Below, in pieces: positions 17,126 to 27,004 of a stretch of 64,000 bases of DNA; within the stretch, counting starts at the first letter, position 1; each line of letters opens with the position of its first letter. The notes under the pieces are model-generated. The model had not been told where the DNA came from and made no database searches. It was given only the letters and a program-made list of their open reading frames with translations. The position numbers were made by a program, and so were the translations under genes. The DNA comes from Symbiodinium sp. CCMP2592 (Eukaryota > Sar > Dinophyceae > Suessiales > Symbiodiniaceae): positions 251,001-315,000 of the forward strand of contig CAJNDT010006154.1 in assembly GCA_905221615.1 (NCBI GenBank), read 5' to 3'.

Positions 17126-19891
17126 ATGCTGCTCTGGCCCACCTGCCAGATCTTCATTGGGATCATCCTGCTGGTGCTTTGGAGCACCAACCTACCGGAG
17201 GTCGAACCAAAGTACGAACTCTTTGACCTTTTTGCTGGTCGTGGGCAAGCATCGAAGATCTGGTAGGACCCTGATTTGGTATGGTACGCAGCATCTACAC
17301 CAACCTGTGATGTACCTACTGAAAACCCTACTTGGAGGCCCTTTTGACTTAGTCACTAGGATTAGTAAGCTGGGTTATGGGGATTATAATAGGGTTTCTA
17401 TGGGATACTAAGTAGACTTACTAAGTCAAAAGGGCCTCCAAGCAACCCCCACCCCTAAACCCTACCCCTGAACCCCAAACCCCCAAACCCCCAAACTCCG
17501 AGGCGAAGTCGGGGCTACTCCGTGGCCAGCTTTGACAAAGACTTTGCTCCGAAGGCGCGCGCAATGGACTTTTTGTCCAGCGCTGGATTTTTGCATCTTG
17601 GTTTTCAGGATGTATATCTTAGAAGCTGCCCCCACCCTGTAATAGTGGTATAATAGGAATATAATAGGGCCCTAATATAATCCTATATAATCCTTATGGT
17701 CACTATTACAGGGTGGGGGCAGCTTCTAATGTATATCGCAGAACATGTAGATAAGATAGTGGTTGAGGGTCCCAGCTTGGAATCCGTCGATATTTTGGGC
17801 TCATCCTTCCCAAACTAGAAGGGCACAAGGTCTTCTAGGCCCCACAATGTAGCTAGATATCGAGGATCATACAGATTCTTAGATGGAAGCTGCGGTGATT
17901 CCCCGAACTAGCAGGCCTATGTGGCACAACAGCCAAGCCATAGACCCCTCAAGACTTAAGCTTGCAAGCTTAACTAATTAGAAGAAGCCTCCGAGGCTCT
18001 TTGACCAACATATCGCACGAACTGAAGATCACACGCCGCCCTCCCAAACAAAAAAAAAGCAAGCCCGGGATATGCTAAAGCAGTTCAACCGCAGCGGCAT
18101 AACCTTAAACCCGAAAACCCTGAACCCCTACACTCTGCCCTAAAACCCTACATACACCCCATGATGACCTATCCCAGGACTGTGCTGCACACAGTGCTGT
18201 GCATGTGCCCAGAGGGCGTGGTCCTCATGGGGCCATGTTGCTCGTCGTGGGGTCTGCCTTCCATGGGGACGAGCAGGAGAAGCTTCATTAATGTATTTGG
18301 CAACACAAGGCTGTCGTGGGTTAGAGATGCTAACAAGACCATCTCCAGGATTCTAGGCTGCAGTCATTTAGGCTGGAAGCGGTGTTGTTGCAAGCCCTGA
18401 GTTCAGCAGGTCTTCAGAGCTAAGGGTCACTTTGGTATGCATGCTCGTGGTGGCTCGTCACATCTACTATGTTTTGGAACATCCTGCCCAAACATTGATG
18501 CTACGACACCCGAGATGGGAGCATTTTATGAATGTCCGCTGTTTTGTGCTTCGACTACATTACAGCTAGGGTGTGTATATGTACCAGTGGTCCCGTTTGT
18601 CGAACACCTAGAGCTAGTGCTTCTGATTCGCCAGGTCTGGGCTATCCGCTTCTGGATGATGCACCATGGTGCAGCCACCCCGAAGAGAACAATCTGTCTA
18701 TCAAACGGTTCTTGGATTGGTGGCCTAGATCTGGGCAAACTATCAAGGGACCTTCGAAAGCAGGCTGTCAAGATCACACGCACAGGACTTAGCTACCTGT
18801 GGCTTGCCTCTATATATAGTTAGAAATTCAACCTGGGAAGATGCATGTGTACTGCCCAGGCAGGTGGACTGACCCTGATGGTACCAAGAAGTTCTCTGGT
18901 AACAAGCGAATGAAGGAAACCCAGCTCCAGCCTCAGCCAAAGCAATGCTAACCAATACCGGACCAAACCCCGAACACCACAAACCATGCAAGCTGTGATC
19001 CCAGGTCTTACACAGTGGGCTTCTGCTCGCGCCTGGCCGATCTGTACGAAGACCGAGGGCTGCCTGCGCCAGACATGAGACACAAAGTACCGGTCGATAT
19101 GATGAAGTCAGATAAGGATCTTTGGTCTCAGCTTCCACTTTCGGACATTTGGTTGGATGCTGGTTTGCACAATGTGTGGAGTTACATCTTGGCCAACAAG
19201 AATCTGAAGATCCCTGATTCCTGGCAAGATGCTATCTACACCTTCGATCGTGAACTCAGCAACCTGGATACTTGGCCTGTATACATGTAGGGAGGACAAG
19301 CCCAAGACGAACCCAAAGCCCAAGACCTTAGAACCCAAACAAGAACGCCTGGGGTTGGGGTGTGGGCTGGGTATAGGTCACCCGGGGTTTGTGGGGTTCA
19401 TGGAAGGTTCAAATCGTCACTGAAATGTGGGGGGGGGTTCGGGGTGTTGGTGAGGGGGAAAGGAAGGTTTCGGTTTCGGCTCTAGGGGGCTGGGGTATTT
19501 CCGGTGCCTCGTGCCTGGTGACCCTTCCAAGGCCTGAACGCCCCACCCTTCCAAGGCCTGAACGTACACTCTGAATAGGGAAGGGTCGCTTGGTTTTGTT
19601 CCTTCAAAGAGATCCAAGGGCTCAGGCTTTATGCTGTCTATCGGCCACACAACCTAGACCCTGCTAAGCTAGCCCAAAGCCACCTAAATCCCAACTAGGC
19701 CTGTCTCAAAGTTGTTCTCGGTTTGCTCCAATCGAAAACCCGAACCCTACCCCAAACCACACCGAACGCTTGCCCAAATCCGCCGTCCAAAAAACACCCT
19801 GAGAGCCGAGGTGAACGTAGAGGCTGGACATCGGGACCTGTACAACCAGCTCGTCCATGAAGACGCCAGCCTGAGTGCAAACTTAGCTTGA
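17126..19891 (+). CDS. Gene B, C5-methyltransferase-like dinoflagellate family, about 8 exons
   Basis: Exons at about 17,126-17,263, 17,503-17,605, 18,177-18,348, 18,412-18,566, 18,635-18,790, 18,841-18,928, 19,001-19,284 and 19,798-19,891. The N-terminus has a hydrophobic helix (FIGIILLVLW), then YELFDLFAGRGQASKIW; DLFAGxG matches motif I of C5 cytosine methyltransferases. Exon 2 continues GYSVASFDKDF ... AMDFLSSAGF. Exon 3 carries GPCCSSWG, at the place of the catalytic PPC of motif IV but with CC instead of PC. Exon 4 has YYVLEHPAQTLMLRHPRW, like the motif VI ENV region with E then HP. Exon 5 has HHGAATPKR and LDLGKL. Joining 17,263 to 17,503 with GT-AG keeps the frame. Intron 1 and the intron after exon 2 each contain a palindromic insertion. 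Whether it is catalytic is unknown. Confidence 0.65.
17331..17442. mobile_element. Palindromic MITE/introner-like insertion 1
   Basis: A 112-bp element with perfect 23-bp terminal inverted repeats at 17,331-17,353 and 17,420-17,442 (outer bases CTTGGAGGCCC and GGGCCTCCAAG). The interior is short and AT-rich. It lies in the first intron of gene B. No clear target-site duplication; AACCC-like bases occur on both sides. Confidence 0.85.
17619..17729. mobile_element. Palindromic MITE/introner-like insertion 2 with 8-bp target duplication
   Basis: A 111-bp element whose ends form a 29-bp inverted repeat (17,619-17,647 and 17,701-17,729; outer bases TTAGAAGCTGCCCCC). It is flanked by a perfect 8-bp direct repeat TGTATATC at 17,611-17,618 and 17,730-17,737. 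The interior is AT-rich. An 8-bp duplication fits hAT-like or similar cut-and-paste transposition. It sits just after exon 2 of gene B, so it is either in the intron or is the intron's source. Confidence 0.9.
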
Positions 19892-20190
19892 TCGAGCCTC
19901 GACCGTTTGTGCGTGCTTCGGGCGTTTATGCTTCGAGCGTTTATTAGCCTAGCGTTGTGCCAGCCCAAAAACACGCGCGCAAATCACCACAAAAAGCGCG
20001 CAAATCGGCGCAAAAAGGCGCAAACGCGCGCAAATAAAATTTCAGTTACGAACGCACATTTCAGATCGAGCGTTTTCTGCTTCCTCGAGGAGATCCACTC
20101 GCTCTGTGCAGGTTTGGATCGAGCTAGCTCCCGACCTCTGGGATGTATACACGTTTCTCTTCCTGTGCTACACTTGTAGAAGGCACAGGC

Positions 20191-23104
20191 ATGGTTTCCT
20201 CTGCCGTCCCGACTTCTCCATCGGCCCCAAATGTGGAGCCTTCGGATCTCAGTGCTCGGATTCAAGTCCCTAGTTCGCATAATTAACATGCATGTCGTGC
20301 GCTGTCTGCTTTAGCTATATAGATTTCTTGAACCGTTTGGCCGTGTGGGGTGAGGCTGCAAAGGAACGGATTGCTCGGTTGCAAGCGCAGCTGACTTCCA
20401 AGACCTCTACGCCGCCCCCGTCCGTACCAGGACCTCTTCAAAAGTATGCCGTGTGTGTGTGTGAGTGCGCGCCAACCTAGCTAATAATGTCATTGCATGT
20501 GGCAGGAGCGCCGGCCATCGCCAGCCAAGGTGGTGCCTTTGCTGCTGGAAACAATGTTGTTGCCCATCATGCCCAACCGGTTCGCACGGACTCCTTCCAT
20601 GTGCCTGCTCGCGGTGCTTCCTTCGACAGTGCCTGGAGGATGGATGTAAGTCCCACTACAACCGAAAGCTCAAGTGCCTCTCCTGACCCCACAAAGCAGG
20701 CTGAAGCAAGAGCCAAGATCGCTCCGACAAAGGCCCCACCTGCAATCAAGCCTCGAGCCCCACCTGCAACAAAGGCTCCAGCCTCACCTGCAACGAAGGC
20801 TCCACCCTCACCTGCAACGAAGGCCATCCACAAACCCAGGCGCCAGCCCAGGTGGAGACTCGCATCCCGCCACCCCGCCACCCAGTGTGTCGCCACAGGC
20901 GGGTGTGTCTTCCCCGCTCGCAGGAACCTCCTCAAAAGGTTTCGTTAGCCTGAAGCCGCAGCCGAGTCCGAAGTTTGACAAGGTGTACCACCAGAGCCTT
21001 GATTTCCAATTTAGTTTCCATGAGGGTTCTTAGGGGCTTTAGGGGGGTTCAGTATCAAGCCTCATTTAGATCCTATGCCCCAAACCAGCCCTTACTACGT
21101 ATCGACGTTCAGAGATCCTTGCTCCATATACACGTATCCGGGATGTACAAATTAACTGATCGAATGCATAAAGACCCCGGAGCCCTCAACCGCAACCCCC
21201 TTAAACAAAGGCACTGCGATATCTAAGGCTGCACCGATACTTTCGGCCTAACAGCAAGGGGGTCATGAAGTGCTCCGACCTTTCCATGAAGATGTACAAA
21301 ACAAAAGAAGGACGCTGCAAGGTTGCATTTTAAGCTACAATGCAAAACATGCGGGTGGAGAGCAGTCTGGATTCAGCTCAGGTCAGCAACTGCGAGAGAT
21401 GCTGATCAAGCACGGAGGCTTCAAGCAGTTGGAACTTCAGCTGTCTAAGTGGCACAAAAATACCGAGAAGGATGCCCGCCTTGGTATGTGGGTCACAAGG
21501 CACTATCTGATCGAGGAGAGGAAGTACACCAAGTCGCCATCCTGAATGATCGTATTATAGTTGCATATCCTAAACACGGATCCCTAAACACCTTAAGTCC
21601 CTACACCTCAAAACCAAAAACCTAATTTATATGCATTGCTGCAAAACCCTTTAGCAGAAGCTGGGAACTGGGCCACCGCCGAGGCAAATGGCGGACAACT
21701 CCTTCGCTTGGGCACGCCGGCAGGGCTTGCTCCGGACAAACGAGGTTCATGGAGTGGAGGAGGCGCGGCTGGTTTTGGAAGAGCGGTTCGCCACCGAGAA
21801 CGAAAGTGGTTCAAGGACCGACTTGACTGGTTCTGCCACGGTCGAGGACAGTCTGCAATCTCAATATGAAACACTTAGTTGCCCTCCACTTGTTCTTAAC
21901 AACAAAGAAGTTCCCTGCAGGATGAGAAGAACACCTTCTTGGATGAAGAGCCGGCCTCCGATGCCCCGGCTCCCGCTGGGGAGTCAGCTCGCCTTGCTGA
22001 TGCTTTGGGTGGCAAGGGCAAGCAGTGATCTGACAAGAGTTATGCTGGCTTGGCTTCTATGACTAAAATGCACATAGGGGTCTAGAGGTTATATCGTTCT
22101 TGAGCAGAAGGTTGTCGGACTTCCGGTGTTGGTTCATGGCTTTCGGATGTTGATTAGGATTCAAGGTTGCATGGTCGGTGTAGACGGGTTTGGGCTTCGG
22201 CTGGGGCACGACATTCTGGCGGCGCCGAGGAGTCTAAGACTTGGTGTCAAAACTGTTTGTTGTTTGTGCTAGTCTCTCAGGACTGTCTTCCCGACGCTCC
22301 AGAAGAACGAGAGCCCAATCAGCATCCTGCCACAGTTCTTGCAGGTTCTCGGCAGGAAGATCGAGGTTGCCACTGAATGGCAGGACTCCGGTGCTAAGGC
22401 CTGTTCTTTAGCTGCTATGTATGCGTACACAACTTGATCTAGGAGAAGCTCGCGAATTCTTCGAATCCTCGGGCCAAGGAGTTCCTGGACTTCGAAAGTC
22501 TAAACATGCACAATCGAACAGCCGAAACCAATCAAAATTTACGGTCCTATTACTAGTCAAACTCAGGATTGGGAAACAGATCAACGAATGCTTGAACCGG
22601 CTCAACGACAGCTTCACTCAGCTGACCGACAAGGAGGCCGAGGTGTTGGTGGATACCGAAGGCAAGTGTCTACGCTAGATTATTATTCGATCGTGTGTGA
22701 GGGATTAATATTGCGTTGTCTGAGCATGAAGCCATGGAGCCCTTATGCCTTGTGTTGCAGCCCAGCCCAGGAACCTGGAAGCGCACAAATCCGGCATCAT
22801 GAACCTCTTTGTCAAGTGCACCAAGGATGATGTGACTCTGAACAACTACATTACTCGCAGCAAGTGCCCTGGACAAATATATTTGTTCGTGTCCGCATCC
22901 TACAACCGACCAAAACCCTAGGCTGCATATCTAAGGACCCTGAAGCTCGATGATGCCAAGAGCTCGCCCGGATCGACCAAGCCCAAATCTCACAAACCCA
23001 AGGCTGCAAAGAAGGAAAAGAAATCCAAGAAGAGAGACAGCCCACCCAAAGGGAAGCCTGCCTCGCCATCCAAGCCGAAGTCCGTGATGGGCAAGAAGAA
23101 GTAG
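20191..23104 (+). CDS. Gene C, multi-exon Lys-rich dinoflagellate family protein (product unknown)
   Basis: Starts MVSSAVPTSPSAPNV at 20,191. Approximate exons: 20,191-20,265, 20,320-20,443 (DFLNRLAVWGEAAKERIAR), 20,500-20,830 (ending in KAPPxxPATKAP repeats), 21,250-21,325, 21,375-21,545 (GFKQLELQLSKWHKNTEKDA), 21,665-21,850 (WARRQGLLRTNEVHGVEEA), 21,915-22,027 (acidic), 22,268-22,409, 22,563-22,662 (QINECLNRLNDSFTQLTDKE), 22,760-22,873, 22,935-23,104. The last exon is a Lys-rich tail ending VMGKKK with stop TAG at 23,102-23,104. Helical, charged segments alternate with basic disordered ones. TNEVHGVEEA and the Trp-Ala-x-x-x-Gly-Leu context recur in gene models I know from Symbiodiniaceae, without assigned function. 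Near 20,830 the plausible frame changes, so an intron or a frameshift is possible there. Confidence 0.5.
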
Positions 23105-23649
23105 CTGGCCCTGCAGCGGCCGTTCATCTATGTGCATGTTGTATCTCAACATGCTTTTGCTAGCTGGAAACCGGCTGCAGTTGCAGTGTAGGTTGCAACT
23201 TGAAACCTGGACCTCAACTGCCCGAAGTGGCAATGATGATATGGGTTCTTGCTATTCGAAGCTATAACTAGACTGAGCATCATCATCTGAAGCTTTGTGG
23301 GCTGGGTCCAGGCAGTCTCAGTTAATTGGACGGGGATCACTGCTGCAGAGCGCAAATCGAATCGGAAGTGCATCGCTCTAGTGCTGCAACCTTCTACATG
23401 CTTGTGTGAACCTGCCCGAAACTTTCCCTACGTGCCCTCCCTCATGTGTCGAATTTGCAGGTAGCTCCGTTCGCGACGACCCACAACCAGATCCCTTCGA
23501 TGTCTCAGGCCTGTATACTTGTGCATGCTGTTGGGATGACTATACCTTGACTCGTGTGGTTCAAGTGAACGAAGAGTATCCACGGGTTCGAGTATGCATG
23601 GTATATACTTAATTATACTTATTCAATTAAGGGCTTCTGCTCAGGCGCA

Positions 23650-26600
23650 GCTAGTGACTCCGAAGCTTCCGACAGCGACGACTTGGTGGAAGCTCTTATG
23701 GCTGATGTTGAGAGAGGGGTGGCCTGGATGCACGTGCTACATTATCTATACTACACGCAATCCCCAAAATTAACCCAAGGTCGATGCCAAGGGTGTGGTC
23801 CGCTTTGCCACCGTTGCATCCCGCAAAATGAAGAAGCTAGGCAGGGTTTTTTTGGAAGCCCACCCCGGACATCCTACGTGATTGTTAAGGTTGGGTTTGG
23901 CAATGTTGGCAAGAGCCTAGGCAACACCACGGCCCTATCCGAAGACCAAAAACCAATCTGTGCTCCCGTGCAGGTGTGATGGATCCCGAGCTGGATGAGA
24001 TAGCACGCCTGGGCACAGGAAAAGGCTACAGCAATGCAGCCCGAAACCTGCATAACTTCCTGCATCGCAAAGGAAAAACACTTCCTGTGGAGATATCCTC
24101 TGTGAACCTGAAGATCCGCCGCCCCAAGAAAGGGGGTGGTGAATTTGTCACCGACTATCCCTTGATGTACCTCTCGAGTTGGATGGAATATATCTTGCAG
24201 AGTGGTGGTGAGTTCTTGCTGGGTGGCTGGACTACCGGCCAGCCAGAGTATTACAAGCAGATGTTTTCCAGATTCTGGGACAGGTATCAGGCTGTGAATG
24301 CAGACCATGCAGTATATTCCGAGAAGTCCTCCGGGCAGAGGGCATTTACCATACCAGTTGCAGTGCATGGTGACGAAGGACGAGGGCTGGCAAAACAGCC
24401 GGTGCTTGTCGAATCATATCAGCCACTGCTGCCGGGGAGTGGTGAGGACAAACTCAACTTGGTTGGGTGCCTTGTGGGACCGAGTTCGGGTTCACATTGG
24501 GCTTGTAGGGTTTAGGATGTAGTCTACAGGTATAGGGTTTGGGTTCCGGGTTCAGGATTTGGATTGAGGCAAACAGCTAGGATTTAGGGCCCAAGTTTCC
24601 ACTACCAAAGGCCCCAACTCACCCCATGCCTAGGATGTTCAATGCATTGGGGCTGCAAGCTTTTTGGGTCATGTACTGCATATTGGCCCTTGAGCAAAGG
24701 CATACCTACACCACACGCCTGCTGGCTACAATCTTGCCATCAGCATGTTATGCCAAGAACGACAAGTCGGTGGACGGCCTCCACAAGGCCATGGCTGATG
24801 ATCTGACCGCCTTGTTTCGCGACGGAGTGACTGTCGAGGATGGGAATGGGGCCGCACAGTTTTGATGGGTCTTTGGTTTTACAAGGCGCTATAATTAGGG
24901 TTTAGGGGTTAGGGCTATAGGGCGGGCTTAGGACCAGGGGTGGTGAGATAGTGCAGGTGAATGGAGAAACGTATACTTTCTACTGTGCCGTGATCGGCGC
25001 CAAAGGAGACTGGCCGTATGTCAGAAAGCTGTACCACCTGAGCACCGGATTTACAAGTGCCAGAGTTTGCCATCTTTGTCCTGGCGATGTTACTCAGCGA
25101 AAACTTAGCAAAACTTAGCATATAGGTTACTGTAGTTTAAACTAGACTTAGATGGGGGTGCATGGTTTCCTTGTCACGGTTATTATGAAGCGGTTTGAAT
25201 AAGGAATGGTGGAATGTCGGGTCAACCAGCCAGTTGCGAACATGGAACAATCCAAGCCCGAATCCATTCAAGAGGAAGCGTGCAGCTTTTCGTGATATTC
25301 CTGGCATGGAGAAGCCCGAGCTAATACAACCAGATCTGATGCACGCTTACAATCTAGGATTTGGCAAAGACCTTGCAGCATCAGCAGTCATCATGCTGAG
25401 TCGAGAAGGAGTATTTGGAGAGGACAGGTCCCTGCCAGCCCGGCTGGAAAAAGCTTTTGCTGCCTTCATGCAATGGTGTGAAAGCAACAGGCAAACGAGC
25501 TCAATCAAGGAGTTCGACCTCAAAAAAACCTTCAAAATGAAGTCGTGCCTCGCCCTAACTTTAAACTCCGATCAGCCCTCAATCCTCAAATCCCGAACAT
25601 TTTCAAATCACACAGCCGAGGCAGAAACGGTTCCCGACTGGTTGTGGCAAGGCCTATGATGTTGCCTTGGTGAGCAAATGGATTCAGGCGGAGTTGGATG
25701 CGATGAGATCAGTCCCTCGCAACATATCTATGTGTTGAGGTTTTGATTATACAGGCCTTTAGCAACCCGATTTGCACCAGGCTTGCCTTCATTTGTAGTT
25801 GCATCCCGGAGTAGAAGCCATGCAACCCCCCAGCGCCATGCCCACATTTCCCTAAACTTCCCAAACCTATATAATCCCCAAGCAGCACACCTGATTCAGG
25901 CAGCGGCAGAGCTATCCGAGTCTCTGCAACTTTTACATTGGACGCTGAAATCGGGCAATCAGTTCTTCAGTATCATCTACGATGCGGGGGCTTGGGTACC
26001 AGCAGCTGAAGCAAGACTTGCTGTGCAGAACGGCTACAATCTACTTGACTGTTGCCTGCAATAACAACCCCTACTATTTGCTTAAGAACCACAAAAATAA
26101 AAAATATATTCCTTATGGGGTAATATAGGGAGCATTATTTTTTTTATTTTTTGGGGGTTTCTTAAGCAAATAGTAGACCCGACCTGCTGGCATCGTGACC
26201 TGAACCGTTCGGTTGATTTTCTGATTTCCAAGGACGGCTATTGTGGGCTGGCTAGAGATGCTGCTGAGAACAACCTCGCAATGTTCCGCATGAGACCGAA
26301 GGTTCATCTTTTTGGACACATAGTGCCGCTTGCCTTAGCATATTCGAGCTTTGTGCCGTTACCATTTGAGCGCAGGATGTCATTCACATGGTTTGGCAGG
26401 TGTAGTATGGACAACCAGCTCTCAAAAGGAGCCTGGGTTCTTAACCCAGTCTGTTGCTAAGCTGCACTTCGGCATGCGTGCATGTTGGCCACCCAAATAT
26501 ACGCGTCATACCCCGAACTAACCTAGGCTTCTCTGCCTGGGCCGATGAAGACTACATTGGCCGTGTCTCCCGCACATCCAGAAAAGTCGGTAGTTCAAGA

Positions 26601-26687
26601 TTGACTGCTCTCAGAACTATGACGAGAACTTTGGTGAGCTATCGACGCATGTTCAAAACACACTTCCGATCTTACGAATGCCTCTGA
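23650..26687 (+). CDS. Gene D, putative CACTA-like transposase-derived multi-exon protein
   Basis: Exons at about 23,650-23,715, 23,778-23,845, 23,976-24,470, 24,680-24,850, 24,950-25,085, 25,195-25,535, 25,627-25,737, 25,890-26,060, 26,198-26,335 and 26,528-26,687 (stop). Key blocks in order: VHGDEGRGLAKQPVLVES; HKAMADDLTALFRDGVTV; FYCAVIGAKGDWPYVRKL followed by a CHLC pair; IQPDLMHAYNLGFGKD; ARDAAENNLAMFRMRPK; FSAWADEDYIG. Their order and spacing parallel CACTA/EnSpm transposases: TDGFNP-type Asp, an Asp in the SDFPAYG-type block just before a C-x2-C, the VMHIEKN-type block, then a late acidic-residue helix. I infer an RNase H-fold transposase ancestry; no search was run. The last-but-two intron holds palindromic insertion 3. 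The family is common in dinoflagellate gene sets. Start not located. Confidence 0.6.
26071..26176. mobile_element. Palindromic MITE/introner-like insertion 3
   Basis: A 106-bp element with terminal inverted repeats of about 20 bp (left 26,071-26,090, right 26,156-26,176; outer bases CTACTATTTGCTTAAG), one 1-nt gap, and an A/T-rich interior. Possible ACCC direct repeat at the flanks. It lies between exons of gene D, so it is intronic. It shares size and style, but not sequence, with the two insertions in gene B. Confidence 0.85.
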
Positions 26688-27004
26688 ACTGAACGGAAGC
26701 TTGAAAGCTGGAAGCTCCTGCTTTTCCGAGCCCCGTGCCGGTCCAGAAAAGATCGATGTGCGCTTGTTGAAGCCGATGTAGCCAGCAGCAGTATGTATGT
26801 TTGTGCATGTGCCCGTGCCAGGATCTTATGGGGTGAGTTTTAGGAAGGATAGTGCAGGGTTTAAGGTTTAAGGTTTAGGCAGTGTACGAATAGGTTGAAG
26901 CAGAGACATGGGCCTTTGCAATGACATCATTTAAGCTTCAGCTACGACGTCGTACAGCACCTCGAGCTCTTTTTAGAATTGCGCACGTTAATTCCAGAAC
27001 GTGC

